A program made the position numbers and the translations under genes. The notes beneath the pieces are model-generated. The model saw only the letters and a list, made by a program, of their open reading frames with translations, had not been told where the DNA came from and did not search any database. 64,000 bases of DNA from Paraburkholderia largidicola (lineage in GTDB: Bacteria > Pseudomonadota > Gammaproteobacteria > Burkholderiales > Burkholderiaceae): the NCBI RefSeq assembly GCF_013426895.1, contig NZ_AP023174.1:1550001-1614000 (forward strand), in the 5' to 3' direction. Of this stretch, positions 43,767-53,334 are shown one piece after another (the first letter of the stretch is position 1; every line of letters starts with the position of its first letter).

Positions 43767-44376
43767 GTGCTTCAAGCGTCGCCCCTGTGCGGGGCGGCAC
43801 CTACTTTTCTTTGCCGCCGCAAAGAAAAGTAGGCAAAAGAAAGCGGCTCACACCACCAATCCTTGTTACTGCCTGAGGGCCCCCACAGGTTCTTACACTT
43901 CAAACGGTAACCACGTGACCCACGTTCGTTGCCAGCGCTCTCGCAGTGCGCCTCACCTGCATCTGCTCCCGCATTCCAGCATGCCGCGCCAGACCTTCCA
44001 CGGCCGCCCAGGCGGCAAACTGTGTGTCGGCCGTAGTGCATCACACGCCTCACTCCGGACCGATAGCGCACGCGTTCCACCCTGCAAGAGCGCTACCCTT
44101 AACGACGCGACAACCTACACACAGTTTGCCACCTGGGCGGCACATACCGTTCGCTGCCGTAGGCCCAGGTACGGGTATGCGAGGCGGGTGAGGCGTTCAT
44201 TCGAAGCGTTGGCAACGGGCAATGAACAACGCGTTATCGTGTGACGTGTGGGGACGTTGGGGGCCCGTGGATGAGAACACGGGCTGGCGGTGTGAGCCGC
44301 TTTCTTTTGCCTACTTTTCTTTGCGGCGGCAAAGAAAAGTAGGTGCCGCCCCGCACAGGGGCGACGCTTGAAGCAC
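43767..44376. repeat. 610-bp nested palindromic element
   Basis: Outer arms 43767-43854 and 44289-44376 are perfect 88-bp inverted repeats. Inner pairs share the same centre near 44072: GGGCCCCCA (43877-43885 / 44258-44266), 13 bp with one mismatch (43927-43939 / 44205-44217), and 25 bp with one mismatch (44003-44027 / 44117-44141). Each outer arm also holds a perfect 14-bp hairpin (43801-43832; 44311-44342) and a CGCCCC/GGGGCG hairpin. It looks like two head-to-head copies of one repeat of about 305 bp. No transposase and no credible gene inside. It fills most of the 952-base gap between spoVR and kgtP. Confidence 0.93.
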
Positions 44377-44410
44377 GAAAACAAAACGCGGATGCCAACG
44401 AAATCCCGAG

Positions 44411-44444
44411 CAAACCAAACCAAAACCAAAAACCAAACCAAACC
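44411..44444. repeat. CCAAA-type low-complexity tract
   Basis: Irregular run of CAAAC/CCAAA words just outside the right end of the palindrome and about 190 bases before kgtP. T-rich DNA lies beyond the left end (43691-43706), giving a weak mirror of the tract. The kgtP promoter should lie between here and 44637. Confidence 0.7.
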
Positions 44445-44637
44445 GCATCCACATGCGGCCCGCTCCTGATATCCGTTAAGATACCGACCGCGCCCAACCT
44501 TACATATCTATACAATCTCGCAGGCGCGCTGCAACCCACTTGCAACCAGCCCGAAACCTGTCTGCAATTCCGGCGGCAGCAATAGAAAGCACAAAGCGGC
44601 GTCGACCGCTAAAAACCTTCAGAAGGGACCGACCAGC

Positions 44638-45933
44638 ATGACCGACACGACCATCTTCACTCCCTCCGACACCCGGCGCCGCATCTTCGCGATCGTCGGC
44701 GCTTCGTCGGGCAATCTCGTCGAGTGGTTCGATTTCTACGTCTACTCGTTTTGCGCGCTGTACTTCGCGCCGGCGTTCTTTCCGAAAGGCGATACCACAG
44801 CGCAACTGCTGAATACAGCAGGCGTGTTCGCCGCGGGCTTCCTGATGCGCCCGATCGGCGGCTGGTTCTTCGGACGCCTCGCCGACAAACGCGGGCGCCG
44901 CTTCGCGATGATGGTGTCGGTGTTCATGATGTGCGGCGGCTCGCTCGTGATCGCCATGCTGCCGACCTATGCACAGATCGGCGCGCTCGCTCCCGCGTTG
45001 CTGCTTGTTGCGCGCCTGTTCCAGGGTTTGTCGGTGGGCGGCGAGTACGGCACCAGCGCAACCTACATGAGTGAAGTCGCCCTGAAGGGCCGCCGCGGTT
45101 TCTTCGCGTCGTTCCAGTACGTGACGCTGATCGGTGGCCAGCTGTTCGCGCTTCTGGTGCTCGTGATCCTGCAGCAACTGCTGACGACGGAAGAACTGAA
45201 GGCCTGGGGCTGGCGCGTTCCGTTCGTGGTCGGTGCGCTTGCCGCGCTGGTCGCGCTGTACCTGCGCCGCTCGCTCGATGAAACAACCACGGCCGAGACG
45301 CGTCAGCGCAAGGAAGCGGGCACGCTGCGCGGCATGTGGCAGCACAAGGGCGCGTTCTTCACGGTGCTCGGCTTCACGGCAGGCGGCTCGCTGATTTTCT
45401 ACACGTTCACGACCTACATGCAGAAGTACCTCGTCAACACGGCAGGCATGCATGCCAAGACAGCCAGCAACGTGATGACGGCGGCGCTCTTCGTGTACAT
45501 GATCATGCAGCCTGCGTTCGGCGCGCTGTCGGATCGCATCGGCCGCCGTCAGTCGATGCTGCTGTTCGGCTTCTTTGCGACGATCGGCACGGTGCCGTTG
45601 CTGCACGCACTGAAGGACGTGACAAGCCCTGTGATGGCGTTCGTGCTGGTGGTGATCGCGCTGGCCATCGTGAGTTTCTATACGTCGATCAGCGGCCTCA
45701 TCAAGGCCGAGATGTTCCCGCCGGAAGTGCGCGCGCTCGGCGTCGGCCTGTCGTATGCCGTTGCCAATGCAATCTTCGGCGGCTCGGCGGAATACGTCGC
45801 GCTGTGGCTCAAGCAGGCGGGCAGCGAATCGATGTTCTACTGGTACGTGACCGTGCTGTGCGCGATTGCCGGCCTCGTGTCGTTCCGTATGCGCGATCCG
45901 TCGAAGGTAGGCTACCTGCGTAACGAGCCGTGA
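44638..45933 (+). CDS. kgtP: Alpha-ketoglutarate permease (MHS family MFS)
   Basis: 431 residues with twelve predicted transmembrane segments. It matches E. coli KgtP closely in remembered blocks: [40 protein letters not shown] (MFS motif A) and [20 protein letters not shown]. Imports 2-oxoglutarate with protons. GAAGGGACC precedes the ATG at 44638. A bidirectional terminator follows. It is a single-gene unit bordered on the left by the palindromic element. Confidence 0.93.
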   Translation: MTDTTIFTPSDTRRRIFAIVGASSGNLVEWFDFYVYSFCALYFAPAFFPKGDTTAQLLNTAGVFAAGFLMRPIGGWFFGRLADKRGRRFAMMVSVFMMCGGSLVIAMLPTYAQIGALAPALLLVARLFQGLSVGGEYGTSATYMSEVALKGRRGFFASFQYVTLIGGQLFALLVLVILQQLLTTEELKAWGWRVPFVVGALAALVALYLRRSLDETTTAETRQRKEAGTLRGMWQHKGAFFTVLGFTAGGSLIFYTFTTYMQKYLVNTAGMHAKTASNVMTAALFVYMIMQPAFGALSDRIGRRQSMLLFGFFATIGTVPLLHALKDVTSPVMAFVLVVIALAIVSFYTSISGLIKAEMFPPEVRALGVGLSYAVANAIFGGSAEYVALWLKQAGSESMFYWYVTVLCAIAGLVSFRMRDPSKVGYLRNEP

Positions 45934-45967
45934 TGCGTCCGGCTTTGCAACGCCAACGCTGAAACGC

Positions 45968-45998
45968 AAAAAGCGGCTCTTTCAAAGAGCCGCTTTTT
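45968..45998. terminator. Bidirectional terminator
   Basis: Stem AAAAAGCGGCTCTTT / AAAGAGCCGCTTTTT, 15 bp and perfect around one base (in practice a 9-bp stem with a 7-base loop), with T-runs on both strands. It serves kgtP and the convergent glycosyltransferase gene. Confidence 0.93.
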
Positions 45999-46025
45999 AA
46001 TTCTGCGCGATGTCGGGAAAGGTAC

Positions 46026-47003
46026 TCAAGGAAAGCGCGGCGCCGAAGGCGGCAGCCCACGCCACTTCATGGTGATGAACGCGCGCGCGATCAGCGACAG
46101 GTGATAGTAGAAGCGTGCGTCGAAACCGTAGGCGTACGCATACGGATGCTCGAAGGCCACACGTAGCGCCGCAAGCGGTGCATCGTTCTTCGCGTACAAC
46201 GACACGACGATAGGCGCGAGCCTTCGCAACGCGAGACGCCGGGCAGGTTCGAGCGATGCGTCGAGTTCGAGTGCCGTCACGAACTCGAAGGCCGTCAGCG
46301 AAGCCGCGAAAGTCGAGCCGCGCGTGCTGTGCGAAATCGACACATCGGTCTTGCGGTAGTACGACACATAGCGATGCAGGTAATACACCTGCGAAGCGGC
46401 CAGGCACAACTCCGAGCCGAACACGTAATCGCAGCACATGCCGACATCGTCGCGATAGCTGATCCGTTTGACGAGATCCGCGTTCGCCATCCAGCCGTTG
46501 TTCGGGAACATCTGCACGAGACCCGTGCGCCCCGGCTGCTTCTGCAAGCCTTGCGCGAGCGCGGTGCGATGGAAGTCGGCGTTCAGCTCCGCGCTTTTCG
46601 ACGTATCGACGTTGCCTTGCGCATCCACTTCATACTGGTCTGCGAATGCGACTTCGAGTTGCGGATGCTGCTGCCATAGTTCCAGCAAACTCGCGATGCC
46701 GTCGTTGGCGAAGTAGTCGTCGTCGTGAATCAATGCGATCTTGTCGCCGCTCGCGCGCGCAAAAAGGCTCGCAACGTTGCGCGCCTGGCCGAGCGATGGC
46801 TCGTTCTTCACATAGCGCACGCGCGCGTCGTGCGCATAGCGCGTTTCGATCAGCGCTTGCGTACGGCTGTCGCTCGAATCGTCGCCGATCAGGATTTCGA
46901 TGTTGGTATGTGTCTGAGCCAGACACGAGTCCAGACATTCGACGATCAGCTCAGGCCGATTGCATGTCGGGACGCAAATGGAAACCTTGCAGGATGTCGT
47001 CAT
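46026..47003 (-). CDS. Family 2 glycosyltransferase
   Basis: 325 residues. GT-A fold: N-terminal KVSICVPTCNRPELIVECLD, then IEILIGDDSSDSRTQ and the DXD-type metal site in ALIHDDDYFAND. The C-terminal half is helical with aromatic clusters and no transmembrane anchor, so it is probably cytoplasmic and adds a sugar to a glycan or surface polymer. It is isolated, without other polysaccharide genes, so the acceptor is unknown. Start ATG at 47003. Confidence 0.9.
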   Translation of the reverse strand: MTTSCKVSICVPTCNRPELIVECLDSCLAQTHTNIEILIGDDSSDSRTQALIETRYAHDARVRYVKNEPSLGQARNVASLFARASGDKIALIHDDDYFANDGIASLLELWQQHPQLEVAFADQYEVDAQGNVDTSKSAELNADFHRTALAQGLQKQPGRTGLVQMFPNNGWMANADLVKRISYRDDVGMCCDYVFGSELCLAASQVYYLHRYVSYYRKTDVSISHSTRGSTFAASLTAFEFVTALELDASLEPARRLALRRLAPIVVSLYAKNDAPLAALRVAFEHPYAYAYGFDARFYYHLSLIARAFITMKWRGLPPSAPRFP

Positions 47004-47177
47004 TGTTTTCCGCTCGCTCCATTAAACGGATGGCAGCGAACGCTTCACATTACGAAATCTTTCGCTGCAAGCGGAAAGGTAGATGAAGGGGGCAGAAAAA
47101 TAACCAGAAATAATTCAGTAAAAAATGCGGGGCGCGTCGGGTCGAACGGCACACAATGCGCACGCCGCGCCGAAAAA

Positions 47178-47216
47178 AATACGGCGGCCCTGCAAAATGT
47201 GCAGACCGCCGTATTT
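47178..47216 (-). terminator. Terminator of the small hydrophilic gene
   Basis: AAATACGGCGG (47178-47188) pairs with CCGCCGTATTT (47206-47216), with a CTGCA/TGCAG inner stem and a small internal mismatch. On the minus strand it is followed by a run of seven T. It lies about 60 bases after the stop of the 47274-47462 gene. Confidence 0.85.
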
Positions 47217-47273
47217 CTTGCCACAAATGACCGCGCTTGCGCGCAGTTTGAATCAGCCGCTGTCCAGTCCCGC

Positions 47274-47462
47274 TCAGCCGACGGGAGGCTCACCTTCGCC
47301 GGGTTTCTTGCCGGGTCGATCCGCTGGCGACTGCTTGCGGCTTTCGTCGTCACGCTCGGGCATCTTGCTGTTTTCGTTATCGCTATGGACCGGGTGCTTC
47401 GGGTGTTCGATGTCGCCGCCCGGGCTGGTTGTGGCTGCCTTTTGCTGCTTTTCGCTGCTCAT
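47274..47462 (-). CDS. Small hydrophilic hypothetical protein
   Basis: 62 residues, rich in Lys, Glu, Asp, Pro, Ser and Gly, with no hydrophobic stretch; probably disordered. The ATG at 47462 has AGGAGGGAG upstream and the gene is followed by a good terminator, which supports expression. Such proteins are often stress- or stationary-phase-induced, but nothing here proves that. It is divergent from the 76-residue gene at 47578. Confidence 0.7.
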   Translation of the reverse strand: MSSEKQQKAATTSPGGDIEHPKHPVHSDNENSKMPERDDESRKQSPADRPGKKPGEGEPPVG

Positions 47463-47577
47463 GAGACGCTCCCTCCTGACAAGACCTGTCGATGATCGAG
47501 CAATTGCCGCTCCCGTCCCGCCATTGATAGACTCATCGACAGGCGCCAACCATTAAAAACAGCCGACGGAGACAATT

Positions 47578-47808
47578 ATGAGCAAAATCGCGTTTCAGGA
47601 TTTCGAACGCCAGGTCTTGCAACGCCACATGATCCGCGGACACGTGTACGAGAACGCCGCCGCGCTCGTCGAGCGGGCGAACGCGTGGCTTGCGGAGCAC
47701 AACGTCGACGTGATCAACGTCGAAAGCCTGTCGACGTTCGGTTCCGGCGACGATACGAGCGTGAGCCACTGGTACTCGGGTATCCGGGTCTGGTATCGGG
47801 TCGAATAG
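47578..47808 (+). CDS. Small hypothetical protein
   Basis: 76 residues: SKIAFQDFERQVLQRHMIRG, then an amphipathic helix (AALVERANAWLAEHNVDVIN) and an aromatic C-terminus ending WYSGIRVWYRVE. Compact alpha/beta character, no signal peptide. ACGGAGAC precedes the ATG at 47578. No family recognised. It lies alone between divergent small genes. Confidence 0.7.
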   Translation: MSKIAFQDFERQVLQRHMIRGHVYENAAALVERANAWLAEHNVDVINVESLSTFGSGDDTSVSHWYSGIRVWYRVE

Positions 47809-47844
47809 CGGCGGGGCGACTGCGCGGTTTCGGCGGCTTTCTCG

Positions 47845-48309
47845 CTACTTACCCGAGACGACCAGCTTCACCTTGTTCGCGCCGGCGGGCATCGCGGTGA
47901 TCTGCGTGCGCCTTTCGCGCGGACCGATATAGAAGTGCTGACGCGCAGGCGAATTCACGTCATGCGTCGCGTCGGGCAGGCACGAAGCGATGTCCGCCGC
48001 GACGGCCTGCAACGCCGTCGTGCTCGATCCTGCGCCGCCGCTCGGCGTCCATGAGCATTCGTAGCTGCCTTTGGCCGCGCCGCAATGCGCGTCGTCGCCA
48101 TAGGGCTGCGCGATGCCTTTGCCGTCCTCCGGCGTCAGTTGAGAAAAGCCCGTGGGCGCGGCCGCGACGATGCGCTTGAGCGCCGTGCAAGGGCTGGGCG
48201 CGTCGTCGGCGCGCGCTGATAGCGGCATCAGCGTCGCGGCTGCGAGCGCGGTGATGGCGAAGATTCCATGGATTGGATGAATGCGACGGGCGTGTCGGCT
48301 CGGGTGCAT
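47845..48309 (-). CDS. Secreted hypothetical protein
   Basis: 154 residues. N-terminal signal peptide (GIFAITALAAATLMPLSARA, cleavage near ADD), then a mature domain with four cysteines (in SPCTALK, AHCGAAK, YECSWT and ASCLPDA) that could form two disulfides. AAGGAG lies six to seven bases before the ATG at 48309. Convergent with the small gene at 47578. Probably periplasmic; no family recognised. Confidence 0.78.
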   Translation of the reverse strand: MHPSRHARRIHPIHGIFAITALAAATLMPLSARADDAPSPCTALKRIVAAAPTGFSQLTPEDGKGIAQPYGDDAHCGAAKGSYECSWTPSGGAGSSTTALQAVAADIASCLPDATHDVNSPARQHFYIGPRERRTQITAMPAGANKVKLVVSGK

Positions 48310-48447
48310 GTGCGTCTCCTTGGCATGGATGGCTGCGGAGCGTGCGTTCGCAGCCGATCTGTCCAGAGCTTTGCAATGAACGCGCCTGATCGTGCACGCA
48401 TGCCCGAGGCGCCTGGCTGACGCGGCGCGTCGATCACAGGAGAAGCG

Positions 48448-49803
48448 TCACGCCGTCACTTCATGCTGCTCTTCGCGTTCGAGGGAGCGCGTGCGGTGCA
48501 ATTCCGGAAACAGCTTCATCCATAGCAGCGCGATCGCGATCGTCGCGCATCCGCCGACGAGCACGGCTGTTTGCGCGCCCCACCAGCCCGCCGTCACGCC
48601 CGACTCGAACTCGCCGAGCTGATTCGACGTGCCGATGAACAGCGAATTGACGGCGCTGACGCGACCGAGCATCTCGTCGGGCGTGCGCAATTGCACGAGC
48701 GACAGCCGCACGACCACGCTGATCACATCCGATGCGCCGAGCGCCATCAGCGCGAGCAGCGACACGATGAACGAATGCGACAGTCCGAACACGAGCGTCG
48801 CCATGCCGAACGCGATCACGCCGCCGAACATCGCCGCGCCGGGCCGCTTGCGTAACGGGAAATGCGCCAGCCAGATCGTGCCGCCAAGCGCGCCGACGGC
48901 CGATGCGGACCGCAGCAGGCCGAGACCGAGCGGCCCGGCATGCAGCACGTCGCGCGCGAAGATCGGCAGCAACGCGGTCGCGCCGCCGAACAGCACCGCG
49001 AAAAGATCGAGCGACAGCGCGCCGAGAATCACCGGCTGGCTGCGGATGAAACGCACGCCCGAGAACACCGATTCGAGCGTGACGGGCGCGCGCGGCACGG
49101 GCTTCGTGCGCAGCGGGATCGTGCTGACGGCAGCCGACGCCAGCGCGAACGACAGCGTGCATGCGAGATACGCCGCGCCCGGCCCGATGCCGTAGAGCAG
49201 ACCGCCTAGCGCCGGCCCGCCGATCTGCGCGGCCTGGTTCGCGGAGGTGGCCCACGCCGTTGCCTGCGAGAGTTGGGCGCGCGGCACGACGCCGGGCAGC
49301 AGCGACGCGACCGCGGGCGATTCGAACGCGCGCGCCGCGCCGACGCAGGCAGCGAGCACGTAGATCACGGGCGCGCTGATCCAGCCGCCGAAGGTGCCCC
49401 ACGCGAACAGCGCCGCGGCCACGCATTCGAGCCCCTGGCAGATCGACGCGATGCGTCGCCGGTCATAGCGGTCCGCGACCTGGCCGACCACGAGCGTCAG
49501 CACGAACATCGGCAGGAACTGCGCGAGGCCGACGAGGCCGAGCGCGAATGCGCTGTGGGTGAGCGCATAGATGTGCCAGCCCATCGCGACGGCGAGCATC
49601 TGGAACGACAGCGACGACAGCACACGCGTACACCAGAAGCGCTGGAACGGCGTCTGTCGAGGCAGACTGATTTCGGGTTCTCGCTCGGCTTCGCCGACGA
49701 GTTTGTCGAATGCGTCGGGGGTGGCCTGGGCGGTCGGGTCGTTGGTGGGGCTGACCTGTTCGCTGGTGTCGGCGGGTGGTGTTTTCATCGATAGAGGGAT
49801 CAT
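48448..49803 (-). CDS. MFS transporter (EntS/MFS_3-like)
   Basis: 451 residues. After an 55-residue polar N-terminus come about twelve transmembrane helices; GLVGLAQFLPMFVLTLVVGQ then VADRYDRRRIASICQG is the MFS motif A region of EntS-like exporters, and VVPRAQLSQATAWATSANQA is the conserved central loop of that group. Start codon uncertain: ATGs at 49803 and 49788 are both possible and neither has a good ribosome site. Cargo unknown; siderophore or drug export are family examples. Divergent from the MscS gene. Confidence 0.88.
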   Translation of the reverse strand: MIPLSMKTPPADTSEQVSPTNDPTAQATPDAFDKLVGEAEREPEISLPRQTPFQRFWCTRVLSSLSFQMLAVAMGWHIYALTHSAFALGLVGLAQFLPMFVLTLVVGQVADRYDRRRIASICQGLECVAAALFAWGTFGGWISAPVIYVLAACVGAARAFESPAVASLLPGVVPRAQLSQATAWATSANQAAQIGGPALGGLLYGIGPGAAYLACTLSFALASAAVSTIPLRTKPVPRAPVTLESVFSGVRFIRSQPVILGALSLDLFAVLFGGATALLPIFARDVLHAGPLGLGLLRSASAVGALGGTIWLAHFPLRKRPGAAMFGGVIAFGMATLVFGLSHSFIVSLLALMALGASDVISVVVRLSLVQLRTPDEMLGRVSAVNSLFIGTSNQLGEFESGVTAGWWGAQTAVLVGGCATIAIALLWMKLFPELHRTRSLEREEQHEVTA

Positions 49804-50048
49804 CGTCCCATATAACGGGCGCGATTTGCGTCGCGCATGCGCGCCTGCCCTCAGGCACCGCATTTGCACGCGCATTGTCGGGCAATAGCTCAACGGAACC
49901 GCGGGTTCTGTCGAGGCTTCGTTCGGGCCGCCAGTGTAGAGCAAGTCGGCTGTGCTTGCCGCGCCGTACCCGAACGTGTCCGGCATGACTCGTTACTTGC
50001 CGTTACGGCGACGTTGCGCTGCACCTTTTCAAACTACCGATATGAACC

Positions 50049-50918
50049 ATGGATGATCTGCTCGCCCGTATGTTTCACCTCCAGCCGTCGCTGCTCGTAA
50101 CGCTCACGCATGACCTGATGCATGCGGGCGTGGCGATACTGATCCTGATCGTCGGATGGTGGCTATCCAACCGGCTCGGCGCGCTGCTGTCGAAGGCGAT
50201 GTCGCGTACGCACGCGGACCCGACGCTCGCGCCGATGATCAACGCGATCGGCACATGGACCGTGCGTGTGCTGGTGCTGTTCGCCGCGCTCAGCGAAGTC
50301 GGCGTCGCGACGGCGAGCGTGCTGGCCGTGCTCGGCGCGGCCGGTCTCGCCATCGGCCTTGCGCTCCAGGGGACGCTGCAGAATATTGCAGCCGGCATTA
50401 TGTTGCTGATGCTAAGGCCGTTCCGGGCTGGCGACGTGATCGAAGGCTCCGGCGCGACGGCAGGCATCGTGCGCGAAGTGGGGCTCTTCACGACGCGCAT
50501 CGAACGCAGTGACGGTAATGACGTTTTCGTGCCGAACAGTCAGATCTGGAGCAATCCCGTCATCAACTACAGCAGCGGCGGCACGCAGCGCGTCGAGGTG
50601 AAGGTGGACATTGCGCAGCGCAAGGACGTCGCCTGCGCCATCGAGGCGCTCAAGAAGATGGTCGCCGGCGACCCGCGTGTGCTGGCGGGCGCGACGCTCG
50701 CGCCTGTCGTGACGGCAGCGGATTACCAGCGCGGCGGTGGCGCGGCGGTGCGTGTGGCCGTCTGGGTCAGCGGGGCGGATGCCCAGCTCGCCGCCGACGA
50801 TATGCGTGATCGTGCGCGGGCCGTCCTGGAAGAGGCGGGCTGCAAGACGACGGAAACGTCCCGTGCGCAGCCGACGGAACCGGGGCGCATGCGCCAGTCC
50901 GAAACGCCTTATGCCTGA
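50049..50918 (+). CDS. Small-conductance mechanosensitive channel (MscS family)
   Basis: 289 residues. Three transmembrane helices (about 22-120), with the glycine/alanine-rich pore helix VLAVLGAAGLAIGLALQGTL followed by QNIAAGIMLLMLRPFRAGD. The cytosolic beta domain carries TTRIERSDGNDVFVPNSQIW, highly typical of MscS. The cytoplasmic C-terminus ends in a short polar tail. Opens under membrane tension to release solutes during hypo-osmotic shock. ATG at 50049. Confidence 0.94.
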   Translation: MDDLLARMFHLQPSLLVTLTHDLMHAGVAILILIVGWWLSNRLGALLSKAMSRTHADPTLAPMINAIGTWTVRVLVLFAALSEVGVATASVLAVLGAAGLAIGLALQGTLQNIAAGIMLLMLRPFRAGDVIEGSGATAGIVREVGLFTTRIERSDGNDVFVPNSQIWSNPVINYSSGGTQRVEVKVDIAQRKDVACAIEALKKMVAGDPRVLAGATLAPVVTAADYQRGGGAAVRVAVWVSGADAQLAADDMRDRARAVLEEAGCKTTETSRAQPTEPGRMRQSETPYA

Positions 50919-51199
50919 TCGATAACCCTTCAGCAGGCGCCGTTTGACCCACTGCGGGCAGACGCGCCTGACCATCTTCTGCAAGCCTCGACCCTGCGCC
51001 AATGCGCGCAAGGCACGCACTGTTTCATCGCCAGATTTGCCCGATTTTCGAGCCTTTCTCTCAGCATCGCTTCTTTTCCACGCCTGGCGGCACGCACCCG
51101 AGCGTGCATTTCCGCACTGGCATGTTGCAAAGCCGCAATTCGACCTAGGTACAAACCCTAGTATTGAGATAAAATAGCGGCTTAAAGGAAGAGATTGCC

Positions 51200-51412
51200 A
51201 TGTCGCCCCGTTTTCAGATCTTTGAAAAAATTGCGTTTTCGCTGGTTGTAATGTCCGCCGTGATGTGTTCCGGCTATATCGCCTGGGAAACGTCGCCCGG
51301 TTTCCAGGATGCCGTGCACGCGAGCGCCGCCGCCGTACGCTGGAGCGGCGACTACTCGTTCATCTGCGCGTCGACGGCTACCAACGCCTGCGATCAGTTG
51401 CCCATCGACTGA
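51200..51412 (+). CDS. Small single-span membrane protein
   Basis: 70 residues with one hydrophobic segment (IAFSLVVMSAVMCSGYIAW, about 11-29) near the N-terminus and a short polar tail with two Cys. AAAGGAAG lies before the ATG at 51200. An AT-rich stretch upstream (51150-51180, with TTGAGATAAAAT) may hold the promoter. Family unknown; it could also be a signal-anchored periplasmic peptide. Confidence 0.65.
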   Translation: MSPRFQIFEKIAFSLVVMSAVMCSGYIAWETSPGFQDAVHASAAAVRWSGDYSFICASTATNACDQLPID

Positions 51413-51718
51413 CTCCTCGATACCGAACGGCATACGAAGCTGGCGCGTCTCTCGGCGCAGGCCAGCGAGCAGCGTCGCGTAATTTTCACTCCTTCCGTTC
51501 GCCTTTTTTTCAACGCGCCAACTGGTCATCCCGCCTGAGCCGCGTCCCGTCTCGAACATGCATCTGGAATGCCGCTTGCTTTCAATCAAGCGGCTGGGCT
51601 TCGTCTGTCCTGGTGACACGTTGCCCCGTTCCATCGAAAACCGTCGTCGCAGCCCGTTCATCATGCTGGTTCGGACTGCACGGTCTAGAACAATTCCGAT
51701 GCATTCAGGAGCCGCGCC
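51413..51718. other. Intergenic, no gene supported
   Basis: 306 bases between two small plus-strand genes. Open frames crossing it have no ribosome site and no family match. No repeat or hairpin terminator was seen. Confidence 0.5.
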
Positions 51719-51979
51719 ATGACGCCCACCACCCGGTATGAAATGCAGATCCTGCAGACGGACATGCGCATGCTGATCGCCGACGACACTGCAATCGAGT
51801 TCATTCCCGGTACGGCCGCAGGCGACGACATCGCGGGCAAGCCGTACGCCGTTCTGCACACGGATTCGCTCGCGACGCTGAGCGGCTGGCGCGAGGTGAT
51901 GCAGGCAGGCGGCCGCCCGCATCGGCTCGTCAATACCGCCTATGGCTACCGTCAGGAAGTCAACAATCCCGACTGGTAA
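51719..51979 (+). CDS. Small hypothetical protein
   Basis: 86 residues: TRYEMQILQTDMRMLIADDT at the N-terminus, then IEFIPGTAAGDDIAGKPYAV and a C-terminal RLVNTAYGYRQEVNNPDW. Soluble, mixed alpha/beta. AGGAG lies eight bases before the ATG at 51719, which supports the call. Located 78 bases before the cardiolipin synthase gene on the same strand. No family recognised. Confidence 0.68.
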   Translation: MTPTTRYEMQILQTDMRMLIADDTAIEFIPGTAAGDDIAGKPYAVLHTDSLATLSGWREVMQAGGRPHRLVNTAYGYRQEVNNPDW

Positions 51980-52057
51980 CCTCACCGACCGGACGCGCCT
52001 CGCCGTGGCCACGCGGCGAGGCGCGCTTCGGCTCCTTCCCCCCGCTGAACGCGGCGC

Positions 52058-53320
52058 ATGCTGACGATCCTGCTCACGGCCGTCGTCACGCTCGTCGTCG
52101 TGCTCGCGATCGCCAATCTGTCGACGGGCGAAAAGAAGATCGAGCACAAGATCGAGCGCCGCTACGGCAGCGACGATCCCCAGTTCATCCGCTCGATGGG
52201 TCTGCTGCTGGGCCCGCCCGTCACATCCGGCAACTGTTTCGACGTGCTCCTCAACGGCGACGAAATTTTTCCGTCGATGCTCGAAGGCATTGCGAGCGCG
52301 CAGAAAACCATCACCTTCGAAACGTTCATCTACTGGTCCGGCGCGATCGGCGAGCAGTTCGCCAGCGCTTTATCTGAAAAGGCGCGCTCAGGAGTCGCAG
52401 TGCATGTGCTGCTCGACTGGGTCGGATCGCAGAAGATGGATCGGCGCTACCTCGAGATGCTCAAAACTGCAGGTGCTGAAGTCATCCAGTACCACAAGCC
52501 GCACTGGACGGGACTTGGCCGCATGAACGATCGCACGCATCGGAAGCTGCTGGTGATCGACGGACGAATCGGCTTCACGGGCGGCGTCGGCATCGCGCAG
52601 GAATGGACAGGACATGCACAGGACGACAAGCACTGGCGCGACTCGCATTTTCGCGTGAGGGGCCCCGTGGTCGGACATATGCAGGCCGTCTTCATGGACA
52701 ACTGGATCAAGGCGACGGGCAATGTATTGCATGGGCCCAACTATTTTCCTGAGGCGGATGAAGTGGGCGACGGTCTCGCGCACATGTTCAGCAGTTCACC
52801 GTCGGGCGGCAGCGACGACATGCAGTTGATGTATCTGATGGCGATCACGGCCGCGACGCGTTCGATCCATCTTGCAAGCGCCTATTTCGTGCCCGACAAG
52901 CTGACGATCAACGCGATCATCGAAGCAGCGAAGCGGGGCGTCGACGTGCGGATACTCACGCCCGGCAAGCACATCGATACGCATACCGTGCGCGAGGCGT
53001 CTCGCGCATGCTGGGGGCCGCTGCTCGAAGCAGGCGTGCAGATGTTCGAGTACCAACCGACGATGTTCCACGTCAAGCTGCTCGTGGTCGACGAATACCT
53101 GGTGTCGGTCGGCTCGACCAATTTCGATTCGCGCTCGTTCAAGCTGAACGACGAAGCCAACCTCAATATCTACGACGCCGCATTTGCACGCCGTCAGACG
53201 CAGATCTTCGCCGACGATCTCGCGAAGTCCAAACGCATCACGCTCGACGACTGGAACAGACGCCCCTGGACCAGGAAACTCGTCGATCGCGTGGTCGCGC
53301 TGCTCGATTCCCAGCTTTGA
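52058..53320 (+). CDS. cls: Cardiolipin synthase/phospholipase D family protein
   Basis: 420 residues. One N-terminal transmembrane segment (about 2-20), then two PLD domains with HKD motifs: H161-K163-D168 in THRKLLVIDGR and H338-K340-D345 in FHVKLLVVDE followed by GSTNFDSRS. Spacing and length fit bacterial ClsB/ClsA-like enzymes that join phosphatidylglycerol molecules into cardiolipin. A single N-terminal helix suits the shorter branch. Exact donor lipid is not decided by sequence. Confidence 0.92.
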   Translation: MLTILLTAVVTLVVVLAIANLSTGEKKIEHKIERRYGSDDPQFIRSMGLLLGPPVTSGNCFDVLLNGDEIFPSMLEGIASAQKTITFETFIYWSGAIGEQFASALSEKARSGVAVHVLLDWVGSQKMDRRYLEMLKTAGAEVIQYHKPHWTGLGRMNDRTHRKLLVIDGRIGFTGGVGIAQEWTGHAQDDKHWRDSHFRVRGPVVGHMQAVFMDNWIKATGNVLHGPNYFPEADEVGDGLAHMFSSSPSGGSDDMQLMYLMAITAATRSIHLASAYFVPDKLTINAIIEAAKRGVDVRILTPGKHIDTHTVREASRACWGPLLEAGVQMFEYQPTMFHVKLLVVDEYLVSVGSTNFDSRSFKLNDEANLNIYDAAFARRQTQIFADDLAKSKRITLDDWNRRPWTRKLVDRVVALLDSQL

Positions 53321-53334
53321 CGGGCAAGCACGGC

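Noticed and set aside
43729..44545. Open frames within the palindromic element on both strands
   Set aside because: They translate repeat DNA, are not host-like in codon use and read through the palindromic arms. I recognise them only as spurious repeat-derived ORFs of a common type.
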